A stretch of 6,674 nucleotides of DNA from Clostridia bacterium (GTDB lineage Bacteria; Bacillota; Clostridia; Oscillospirales; Acutalibacteraceae). The stretch is from the NCBI GenBank assembly GCA_900769775.1, contig CAAGHT010000031.1, positions 1-6,674 of the forward strand. The letters are read 5' to 3'. Every line of letters starts with the position of its first letter. Position 1 is the first letter of the stretch. This document shows positions 1 through 4,772 of this stretch, piece after piece. Under the pieces are notes generated by a model, which worked only from the letters and a program-made list of their open reading frames with translations, was not told where the DNA came from and did not search any database. The translations under genes were made by a program, and so were the position numbers.

Positions 1-855
1 AGAGGTCCCCTCAAGGCGGCGGCTCAGATGATAGGCACCATAGTTCTTTTTGCGGCGGCAAACCTCGCAGAGGGAATAAAACAATATAAAAAAGCCCTTT
101 CTTATATCTTTATGCTTGTCTGCTCGGCGGGAATTCTCTTGCCACTCTTTTCGCTGATCTCGGCGGTGCAATCGGCAATTCAGGGTATGGCAGCCTTTAT
201 GACCTCCTTTGTGCCGATATATGCAGGAATTCTCACGGTGGGCGGCAGGTCGATGACGGCAAGCGGAATGAGCTTTCTGCTCCTTTTTGCCGCAGAGGCA
301 GTAAACCTTATAGCCTCATTTATAATAGTTCCACTTATGGGCTCCTATCTCGCTATGGGGCTGGTCGGCGGAGTAATGCCGAGTGGCGGCGCGGTGGCTC
401 TCGGTGAAACAATAAAGAAAGCCTCAACCTGGCTTTTTTCGCTCAGCCTCACGATATTTTTAGGGCTTTTATCAATTCAGACGGCGGTAAATGCCTCGGC
501 AGAGAGTGCAGGGCTTCGCACCGTAAAATTTGTGCTCGGCTCCCTCGTGCCCGTAACTGGAGGGGCACTTTCCGAGTCGCTCACAACACTGACCTCCTCA
601 ATGAAGTTGCTTTCCTCCTCGGTCGGAATGTATGCCGTTTTAGTCCTTGCCGTGATGGCGCTTCCCGTCGTTTTAGAGCTTCTGCTCTGGCGCTTGACCC
701 TCTATTTATCCTCTGCGGCGGCAGAGCTATTCGGAATAAAGGAAGGAGCAAATCTCTTCAAATGTGCCGATCATGTACTCTCAACCCTTGTCGGAATAAT
801 ACTCTTTGCGGCCTGCCTTTTCATAATCTCCCTCGCCGTCGTCACAAACAGCTGA
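1..855 (+). CDS. spoIIIAE: Stage III sporulation protein AE, C-terminal part (5' end outside window)
   Basis: This is the C-terminal 284 codons of a polytopic membrane protein. The frame is open at base 1 (residues RGPLKAAAQ precede the first ATG at 28), so the gene begins upstream; the family is about 390-400 residues. It has a series of hydrophobic segments and family-like motifs: FVPIYAGILTVGG, TIFLGLLSIQ, and LRTVKFVLGSLVPVTGG followed by a Ser/Thr-rich stretch. SpoIIIAE is the large multi-spanning component of the SpoIIIA complex in the mother-cell-derived outer forespore membrane, where it works with the SpoIIIAG/AH rings and forespore SpoIIQ. It ends 1 base before spoIIIAF, as expected for a coupled spoIIIA operon. 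In Bacillus this operon is transcribed by sigma-E; that promoter is not in the window. The identity is firm from both motifs and gene order. Confidence 0.93.
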   Translation, partial: RGPLKAAAQMIGTIVLFAAANLAEGIKQYKKALSYIFMLVCSAGILLPLFSLISAVQSAIQGMAAFMTSFVPIYAGILTVGGRSMTASGMSFLLLFAAEAVNLIASFIIVPLMGSYLAMGLVGGVMPSGGAVALGETIKKASTWLFSLSLTIFLGLLSIQTAVNASAESAGLRTVKFVLGSLVPVTGGALSESLTTLTSSMKLLSSSVGMYAVLVLAVMALPVVLELLLWRLTLYLSSAAAELFGIKEGANLFKCADHVLSTLVGIILFAACLFIISLAVVTNS

Positions 856-856
856 T

Positions 857-1276
857 ATGGACTCTGTAAGAGAGCTTACAATTGTTTTTTGCGCCGTATC
901 GGTGCTGACGGGAGCAATCGGAATATTGAGCGGCGGAGCGCTTGAAAAGAGTGCAGGCTATATTCTATCTCTTATTTTTTTAGCCTCACTCGTTACCGCC
1001 CTAGCAGGCGCCGATTTTAATATCGAAATAAAAGCCGAAGAGGCAATTGCCGAAAATGCCGAATATGAGGAAGCTTTAAGCGAATATCAGGCGGAGCATC
1101 TTGCGGCGGCACTACTCAGCGAAAAAGAACTGCCATTTGAAAAAATTACCGCAAGTGCTACTAAAACCGAGGATGGCAGCATAATTATTAGTGAAATAGT
1201 AATTTTGGGCGGAAATGAAGCGGCGGCAAAGGCGGTAAAGGAGAGCGGAATCTGTGAAAAGGTGAGTTTGGAATGA
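857..1276 (+). CDS. spoIIIAF: Stage III sporulation protein AF
   Basis: The product is 139 residues with two N-terminal membrane segments (about residues 6-28 and 33-50), then an acidic linker (about 55-80) and a small alpha/beta tail (about 85-139) ending in a segment like the ring-building fold of its neighbours. It is shorter than the Bacillus protein (about 206 residues), so part of the soluble domain seems reduced. The ATG lies one base after the spoIIIAE stop and no strong Shine-Dalgarno precedes it, which points to translation coupled to spoIIIAE. The 3' end overlaps spoIIIAG by 4 bases (ATGA). Sequence identity in this family is weak, so the call rests mainly on the two-helix topology and the exact position between spoIIIAE and spoIIIAG. 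Its role is as a membrane component of the mother-cell SpoIIIA complex. Confidence 0.88.
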   Translation: MDSVRELTIVFCAVSVLTGAIGILSGGALEKSAGYILSLIFLASLVTALAGADFNIEIKAEEAIAENAEYEEALSEYQAEHLAAALLSEKELPFEKITASATKTEDGSIIISEIVILGGNEAAAKAVKESGICEKVSLE

Positions 1277-1803
1277 AAGAAAAGATAAAGAGCTTTTTAA
1301 AAAGCAAAAAGGGCGGGCGACTGCTTTTTATAGCAGGCATAGTGGGAATAGCCCTTATATATCTTTCGACTCTGCTCCCGAAGGATGACGCAAAAAACGA
1401 AGCTGCCGAAACAGTTGAGTTTTCGCGCGAGGAATATACCGCCTATCTTGAACAGCAGGTGAGAGAGATAGTCGCGGCAATAACAGGTGACACCTCGGCG
1501 GTGGTTACGGTCACCCTCGATTCGGAGCTGACCTATGTCTACGCTGAGGACCATAAGGAAAACAACAAAACCGAAGAAACCGAGGAAACAAGACAGAGCG
1601 AGAAGAATTATATAATTGTCCGCGATGCCGACGGCTCAGAACGGCCCCTCATAGTCACAACGCGGCTTCCCGAGGTGCGCGGTGTCGCAATAGTCTGCGG
1701 ACCGGTTGGCGAGCAAATGAGAGAAAAAATACAAAATGCCGTTATGGCGGCGCTCAATATCACCTCGCGTGAAATCTACATAGCAAACAGAGCATATCAG
1801 TAA
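1273..1803 (+). CDS. spoIIIAG: Stage III sporulation protein AG, ring-forming channel subunit
   Basis: The product is 176 residues. A basic N-terminus (residues 1-16) leads into one membrane helix (about 17-35) and an extracytoplasmic domain. That domain begins with YTAYLEQQVREIV, a family-like start, and carries a charged, Glu/Lys/Thr-rich insertion (about 93-112). It ends with EVRGVAIVCGP (134-144) and a final alpha/beta unit (about 149-170), a typical ring-building motif. Known SpoIIIAG forms a large ring in the intermembrane space, with an inserted beta-rich region in its ring-building motif; the insertion here sits at the matching place. The start ATG overlaps the spoIIIAF stop (ATGA) and is preceded by AAGGTGA at 1259-1265, which supports this start. 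It belongs to the same operon as its neighbours. Confidence 0.93.
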   Translation: MKEKIKSFLKSKKGGRLLFIAGIVGIALIYLSTLLPKDDAKNEAAETVEFSREEYTAYLEQQVREIVAAITGDTSAVVTVTLDSELTYVYAEDHKENNKTEETEETRQSEKNYIIVRDADGSERPLIVTTRLPEVRGVAIVCGPVGEQMREKIQNAVMAALNITSREIYIANRAYQ

Positions 1804-1817
1804 TAGGAGGAAATTTT

Positions 1818-2393
1818 ATGAAAAAAGGCAAGGTTTTCGGCAAGAGTCAGATTGCACTCGCGGTTATGATAATCGCCCTCGCAGGTGCAATATGGCTCAA
1901 TATGAGCTATTCCAAGGACTCGAAGGAGGCGGCAAACGATACACCCTCAAAATATCTCGGTCAGGCAGAATATGTAAATAATGAGCAGAGTGGGGAAGAG
2001 GGCTCATCCGACCCCGTAACCCTCTATTTTCAGCGTCTTCGCTCCGACCGTCTCAATGCACGCGAGGATGCCATTGCCGTAATTAACGAAACCCTTGAGA
2101 GCACCGACCTTTCGGATGCGAATAAAAAAGCCGCCGTAGACAGAGCGGCAGAGCTTGCCTCCCGCACCGAAAAGGAGGCGGCTATCGAAACCCTCCTTCG
2201 TGCAAAGGGCTTTGCGGCAGGCATCGCGGTCATCGGAGATGAGGACATAAATATCATCGTTCATTCGGATGAGCTGCTTACCTCCCAGACCGTTCAGATA
2301 CAAGATGCCGTCCTTTCTCAAACCGATTTTCCCCTCTCAAAAATCAAAATTATCGCCCTTACAAGGGCAGAAATTGAAAAAGCGATAAAATAA
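1818..2393 (+). CDS. spoIIIAH: Stage III sporulation protein AH, SpoIIQ-binding channel subunit
   Basis: The product is 191 residues with a short basic N-terminus, one membrane helix (about 11-30), an acidic Ser/Asn-rich linker (about 35-65) and a C-terminal domain of the YscJ/FliF-like ring-building type. The segment YFQRLRSDRLNAREDAI, the helical stretch with STDLS (95-99), and KEAAIETLLRAKGF (119-132) match the SpoIIIAH pattern. In the family this domain pairs with forespore SpoIIQ across the intermembrane space. AGGAGG at 1805-1810 lies 7 bases before the ATG, the strongest ribosome site in this operon. The stop is followed at once by a separate promoter for the next gene, with no terminator between, so some spoIIIA transcripts may read into the Asp23-family gene. 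Confidence 0.93.
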   Translation: MKKGKVFGKSQIALAVMIIALAGAIWLNMSYSKDSKEAANDTPSKYLGQAEYVNNEQSGEEGSSDPVTLYFQRLRSDRLNAREDAIAVINETLESTDLSDANKKAAVDRAAELASRTEKEAAIETLLRAKGFAAGIAVIGDEDINIIVHSDELLTSQTVQIQDAVLSQTDFPLSKIKIIALTRAEIEKAIK

Positions 2394-2395
2394 TG

Positions 2396-2423
2396 TTGAG
2401 AAAATTTAAATTTGTGGTATAAT
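2396..2423 (+). promoter_or_regulatory. Probable sigma-A promoter with extended -10 for the Asp23/Gls24-family gene
   Basis: TTGAGA (2396-2401) is separated by 16 bases from TATAAT (2418-2423), which is preceded by TGG, an extended -10 (TGn) element. The expected start of transcription is near 2430, about 48 bases before the TTG codon. The promoter begins 2 bases after the spoIIIAH stop and makes the gene independent of sporulation control. Its -10 box lies inside the left arm of a palindrome. Confidence 0.8.
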
Positions 2424-2459
2424 ACTAAATAAGAGGTAAAGTTTACCCATTAGTATTAT
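2419..2459. repeat. Nested palindrome over the -10 box and leader of the Asp23-family gene (candidate operator)
   Basis: A perfect 10-bp inverted repeat is formed by ATAATACTAA (2419-2428) and TTAGTATTAT (2450-2459). Inside it is a second inverted repeat, GGTAA (2435-2439) and TTACC (2443-2447), with a 3-base loop. The left outer arm covers five of the six bases of the -10 box, and transcription should begin near 2430, so the outer arms can pair only in DNA or in read-through RNA. This favours a protein-binding operator over an RNA hairpin. The regulator is unknown. Confidence 0.6.
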
Positions 2460-2477
2460 GTTACGGAGGTAATCAAG

Positions 2478-2822
2478 TTGGCAAATATAAGCGGACTTTC
2501 AATCAACATAGAAGTATTGGAGCAGATGGCTGCTATCGCAGCTATGGAAACACCGGGTGTTGCAGCAATGGCACCTAAGAAGCTTGATGTAGTTAATGCT
2601 ATTTCAAGAAAATCGGTATTAAAGCCGGTTCACGCCGAGCTCAAAAACGGCGCTATCAATATCAACCTTTATATCGCCATCGTTAAAACTGCAAAGGCAA
2701 AAGAGGTTGCCGAGGCAGTTCAGGCAGGCGTAAAGGAAAAGATTCAGAGTATGACAGGCAACGCCGTTACAAAGGTTAATGTTTATGTAATGGACGCTGT
2801 CGAAGAACCCGAAGAGGAATAA
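2478..2822 (+). CDS. Asp23/Gls24 family (DUF322, YqhY-like) envelope stress response protein
   Basis: The product is 114 residues, essentially a single Asp23/Gls24 domain. It starts with GLSINIEVLEQMAAIAAMETPGV, matching the usual opening with a helix and a GV-A turn. A beta-strand segment follows (ININLYIAIVKTAKAKEVAEA), then VQAGVKEKIQSMTGNAV and VNVYVMDAV, and an acidic tail (EEPEEE). The start is TTG at 2478, preceded by GGAGGT at 2465-2470, 7 bases upstream; no in-frame ATG fits the domain. In Bacillus a related gene (yqhY) lies in the spoIIIAH-accB-accC-yqhY-nusB neighbourhood and has been linked to acetyl-CoA carboxylase control; here it directly follows spoIIIAH. The precise role in this organism cannot be read from sequence. 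It has its own promoter and terminator. Confidence 0.9.
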   Translation: MANISGLSINIEVLEQMAAIAAMETPGVAAMAPKKLDVVNAISRKSVLKPVHAELKNGAININLYIAIVKTAKAKEVAEAVQAGVKEKIQSMTGNAVTKVNVYVMDAVEEPEEE

Positions 2823-2827
2823 AGATT

Positions 2828-2853
2828 AGCGCGCAGGCTTCCTGCGCGCTTTT
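2828..2853 (+). terminator. Intrinsic terminator of the Asp23-family gene
   Basis: A perfect 10-bp stem, AGCGCGCAGG (2828-2837) with CCTGCGCGCT (2841-2850), has a 3-base loop (CTT) and runs into TTTT (2850-2853). It begins 6 bases after the stop codon. It isolates this gene from the tryptophan unit downstream. Confidence 0.92.
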
Positions 2854-2879
2854 ATTACATTTAGGATAATAAATTATTA

Positions 2880-2908
2880 TTGACATTTTATTTTTAAAGT
2901 GCTAATAT
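2880..2908 (+). promoter_or_regulatory. Sigma-A promoter of the T-box/trpB unit
   Basis: TTGACA (2880-2885), a spacer of exactly 17 bases, and TAATAT (2903-2908) preceded by TGC, an extended -10 element. The start of transcription should lie near 2915, just ahead of the T-box stem I. The match to consensus is very good, so the regulated step is likely attenuation and not initiation. Confidence 0.88.
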
Positions 2909-2914
2909 GTATAA

Positions 2915-3188
2915 AACAAATAAAACCAGCGATTAAGAGTAGTAGCTGAAGCAGATGCTCAAAGAGAGCCGTCGGTGGTGGGATGACGGTAGTGTAAACT
3001 TTAGTGAATGGACTTATGAGGGCAACCGAAAGGGGATAATCCCCGAGTAGCAGTTGACGGGAGTGACCGTTATATCACGGGCTGTATGATAGTACGGCTA
3101 TGAGCGGATGATTTATTTCATCAATTTGGGTGGCACCGCAGGATTTCTAAGTCTTGTCCCAATATTTGGGATGAGATTTTATTTTTTT
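2915..3188 (+). ncRNA. T-box leader riboswitch, tryptophan-specific (UGG specifier)
   Basis: This leader senses uncharged tRNA and controls trpB by antitermination. Stem I holds the conserved AGAGAG stretch (2963-2968) and a distal hairpin CCGTC/GACGG (2969-2973, 2985-2989) with a GGTGGTGGGAT loop. The specifier region reads GTGAATGGAC, giving codon UGG (3009-3011) for Trp, followed by A. Later hairpins include GGGG/CCCC (3032-3035, 3041-3044) and stem III GATGA/TCATC (3107-3111, 3118-3122). The T-box core GGGTGGCACCGCAGG lies at 3128-3142. The antiterminator resolves fully: helix A1 TTGGG (3126-3130) with CCCAA (3158-3162); a 7-base bulge TGGCACC (3131-3137); helix A2 GCAGGA (3138-3143) with TCTTGT (3152-3157). 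The bulge UGGC can pair with a GCCA 3' end, fitting the G discriminator usual in bacterial tRNA-Trp. The downstream gene, trpB, agrees with the specifier. Confidence 0.96.
3152..3188 (+). terminator. Regulated terminator of the Trp T-box
   Basis: The stem TCTTGTCCCAA (3152-3162) with TTGGGATGAGA (3166-3176) has a TAT loop and two G-U pairs, followed by a T-rich tail (3177-3188). The CCCAA at 3158-3162 is shared: it pairs with TTGGG at 3166-3170 in the terminator or with TTGGG at 3126-3130 in the antiterminator. The competing strands carry the same ATTTGGG heptamer (3124-3130 and 3164-3170), so the switch is directly visible. Confidence 0.93.
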
Positions 3189-3201
3189 GCAAGGTGATTT
3201 T

Positions 3202-3237
3202 ATGTTTTTGTTAGTTCGCCGATGGCGTTTCAGATGA
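3202..3237 (+). CDS. Possible 11-residue leader peptide between T-box and trpB
   Basis: A short frame, ATG to TGA, encodes MFLLVRRWRFR with one Trp codon at position 8. It is preceded by AAGGTGAT (3191-3198), a good Shine-Dalgarno-like sequence at suitable distance. It would be translated only after the T-box terminator is passed. Its last codons form the left arm of the 7-bp hairpin at 3227-3252. A single Trp codon is thin evidence for a leader peptide, and no homology can be claimed; it may be chance. Confidence 0.3.
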   Translation: MFLLVRRWRFR

Positions 3238-3252
3238 CTTTTAAACTGAAAC
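3227..3252 (+). repeat. Hairpin upstream of the trpB ribosome binding site
   Basis: GTTTCAG (3227-3233) is a perfect reverse complement of CTGAAAC (3246-3252), with a 12-base loop. It ends 9 bases before the trpB Shine-Dalgarno (GGAGG, 3262-3266). No U-run follows the stem directly, so it does not look like a terminator. It could space or protect the ribosome site, or be affected by translation of the short frame that overlaps its left arm. Confidence 0.5.
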
Positions 3253-3274
3253 AAAATTTTTGGAGGAAATAAAA

Positions 3275-4495
3275 ATGAAAATTAACAATGTAGATTTTGA
3301 TACCTATTTTAACAACTACCCCGATAAGGACGGTTATTTCGGCAAATACGGTGGAGTTTATGTTGAGGATAAGCTCAAAAATGCTATGGCAGAGATTACC
3401 GAGGCTTATTACTCTATCTGCCAGTCGAGAAAGTTTATTGCCGAGCTCAGACGAATAAGAAAAGAATTTCAGGGCAGACCTACCCCCGTTACACACCTTG
3501 AGCGTCTTTCCGATGCTCTTGGCGGTAAGGTTCAGCTTTATGCTAAGCGTGAGGACCTCAATCACTCGGGCGCACACAAGCTCAACCACTGCATGGGCGA
3601 GGCTCTTCTTGCAAAGTATATGGGCAAGAAAAAGGTTATCGCAGAGACTGGCGCTGGTCAGCATGGTGTTGCCCTCGCAACTGCAGCGGCATATTTCGGT
3701 CTTCAGTGCGATATTTATATGGGCTCTGTCGACATTAAAAAGCAGGCTCCTAATGTTGCCCGAATGAAGATTCTCGGCGCCAATGTTATCGAGGTTACCC
3801 ACGGACTGCAGACCTTAAAAGAAGCTGTTGACGCCGCTTTTGATGCATACAGCAAGGAATATGAGGATGCAATTTACTGCATCGGCTCGGTACTCGGACC
3901 TCACCCCTTCCCGATGATGGTGCGCGATTTCCAGAGCGTTGTCGGTATTGAGGCGCGTGAGCAGTTTATCGAGATGACAGGTCATCTTCCCACCTCGATA
4001 GTTGCCTGTGTAGGCGGCGGCTCTAATGCGGCAGGACTTTTCGCAGGCTTCCTTAACGACCCCGTTGATATTTACGGAATAGAGCCCCTCGGCCGCGGAG
4101 AAAAGCTCGGCGACCACGCAGCAAGCCTTAAATACGGCACCGAGGGCATTATGCACGGCTTTAACAGCATTATGCTGAAGGATGAAAACGGCGACCCCGC
4201 TCCCGTATATTCTGTTGCAAGCGGACTTGATTATCCCTCCTCCGGACCCGAGCACGCCTTCCTGCAGGAAATCGGCAGAGTAAAGTATGATGTTATCAAC
4301 GATGAAGAGACCATCGATGCCTTCTTCAAGCTCGCTCGCCTTGAGGGTATCATCCCTGCAATCGAATCCTCTCACGCAGTAGCCTACGGTATGAAGCTTG
4401 CAAAAGCTATGGACCACGGCTCTGTTCTTATCAATCTCTCCGGTCGCGGTGACAAGGATATGGATTATATTCTTCAGAATTACGGAATAAGATAA
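3275..4495 (+). CDS. trpB: Tryptophan synthase beta subunit (stand-alone TrpB)
   Basis: This PLP enzyme joins indole and L-serine to give L-tryptophan in the cytoplasm. The 406 residues match the family length (about 390-410). The motifs run in order: GYFGKYGGVYV (20-30); GRPTPV (67-72); KREDLNHSGAHK (91-102), with Lys102 as the PLP Schiff-base lysine; AETGAGQHGVA (123-133), with Glu124 the catalytic acid; GPHPFPMMVRDFQSV (208-222); GGGSNA (247-252), the PLP-phosphate loop; and SGRGDKD (389-395). The ATG at 3275 is chosen because GGAGG (3262-3266) lies 8 bases upstream; an in-frame TTG at 3260 overlaps that site and is unlikely. Expression should rise when tRNA-Trp is uncharged, through the T-box. 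No trpA or other trp gene is adjacent. After the active lysine the sequence is LNHCMGEA where typical TrpB has INNALGQA, suggesting a divergent, perhaps TrpA-independent, subgroup. Confidence 0.95.
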   Translation: MKINNVDFDTYFNNYPDKDGYFGKYGGVYVEDKLKNAMAEITEAYYSICQSRKFIAELRRIRKEFQGRPTPVTHLERLSDALGGKVQLYAKREDLNHSGAHKLNHCMGEALLAKYMGKKKVIAETGAGQHGVALATAAAYFGLQCDIYMGSVDIKKQAPNVARMKILGANVIEVTHGLQTLKEAVDAAFDAYSKEYEDAIYCIGSVLGPHPFPMMVRDFQSVVGIEAREQFIEMTGHLPTSIVACVGGGSNAAGLFAGFLNDPVDIYGIEPLGRGEKLGDHAASLKYGTEGIMHGFNSIMLKDENGDPAPVYSVASGLDYPSSGPEHAFLQEIGRVKYDVINDEETIDAFFKLARLEGIIPAIESSHAVAYGMKLAKAMDHGSVLINLSGRGDKDMDYILQNYGIR

Positions 4496-4627
4496 GCATA
4501 ATTTGCGCACATCAAAAAGAGCCTACGAAATCGTAGGTTCTTTTTTAAACCTTTTTCCACCCTTCGAGGTATACTCGATACATCTTCGGGCGGAGAAAAG
4601 GTTTTCTGCGCTAAATTATGCTTATCT
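4490..4627. repeat. Long nested inverted repeat spanning the trpB 3' end
   Basis: The outer arms are AGATAAGCATAATTT (4490-4504) and AAATTATGCTTATCT (4613-4627), a perfect 15-bp match. They extend inward, past one extra T at 4612, by GCGCA (4505-4509) with TGCGC (4607-4611). Inside lie AAACCTTTT (4547-4555) with AAAAGGTTT (4596-4604), and a central TCGAG (4564-4568) with CTCGA (4574-4578). The trpB terminator hairpin sits between the outer and middle left arms. The left arm includes the trpB stop codon. It may be a degenerate miniature inverted-repeat element or a DNA-level structure; no target-site duplication is evident. Confidence 0.6.
4514..4546 (+). terminator. Intrinsic terminator of trpB
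   Basis: The stem is GAGCCTACG (4519-4527) with CGTAGGTTC (4532-4540), one G-U pair and an AAAT loop, framed by AAAAA (4514-4518) and TTTTTT (4541-4546). It lies 18 bases after the trpB stop. The flanking A and T runs make it potentially active in both directions. Confidence 0.93.
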
Positions 4628-4685
4628 GCAGTTCTTTAATCTTGGCATAGGAGAAAACAGCTCCTGCACAAGTTCTGCTTATCTG
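4619..4685 (+). repeat. 10-base direct repeat TGCTTATCTG upstream of the membrane-protein promoter
   Basis: TGCTTATCTG occurs at 4619-4628 and again at 4676-4685, 57 bases apart, each next to an AGTTCT (4630-4635 and 4671-4676). The first copy is part of the right arm of the long inverted repeat. The second ends 22 bases before the -35 box at 4708. Otherwise 4547-4707 shows no gene: the frame through it has no start with a ribosome site. The pair may be regulator half-sites or part of a decayed repeat. Confidence 0.4.
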
Positions 4686-4707
4686 TTTTGCGGTTTTGAG
4701 GACAATA

Positions 4708-4736
4708 TTGACAGGACTGTTCCGATATACTATAAT
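4708..4736 (+). promoter_or_regulatory. Exact consensus sigma-A promoter for the membrane-anchored protein gene
   Basis: TTGACA (4708-4713), a 17-base spacer and TATAAT (4731-4736) match the vegetative consensus exactly. Transcription should start near 4743, about 30 bases before the ATG at 4773. This placement argues strongly against any start codon upstream of the promoter, although the reading frame is open back to 4503. Confidence 0.9.
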
Positions 4737-4772
4737 AAAATTAAACAATACCTTAAGAAAGAAGGGCTTTAT

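Noticed and set aside
1297..1554. 85-codon minus-strand frame opposite spoIIIAG
   Set aside because: Antisense shadow of a motif-supported gene, with no ribosome site.
2004..2321. Minus-strand frames opposite spoIIIAH
   Set aside because: Both minus-strand frames here overlap a well-supported spoIIIAH and show low-complexity or composition-driven products.
2419..2459. Standard FapR operator
   Set aside because: The half-site words are present but in reversed order and too far apart for the known compact FapR palindrome.
3260..3274. TTG start five codons upstream of trpB ATG
   Set aside because: The TTG overlaps the GGAGG ribosome site that serves the ATG at 3275, so it cannot have that site itself.
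3230..3802. 190-codon open frame on the minus strand opposite the 5' part of trpB
   Set aside because: Also a codon-usage shadow of trpB; it runs into the trpB leader and has no supporting signals.
3815..4510. 231-codon open frame on the minus strand opposite trpB
   Set aside because: It lies antisense to a highly conserved enzyme gene, has no ribosome site or promoter, and its product has no recognisable domain.
4618..4650. 10-codon frame ATG to TAG after trpB
   Set aside because: No ribosome site, no promoter upstream that would transcribe it, and it lies in the inverted-repeat arm.
4503..4772. 90-codon N-terminal extension of the membrane-anchored protein
   Set aside because: It would start at a TTG just before the trpB terminator and run across it, then through the exact consensus promoter; without it the protein begins with a normal signal anchor at 4773.
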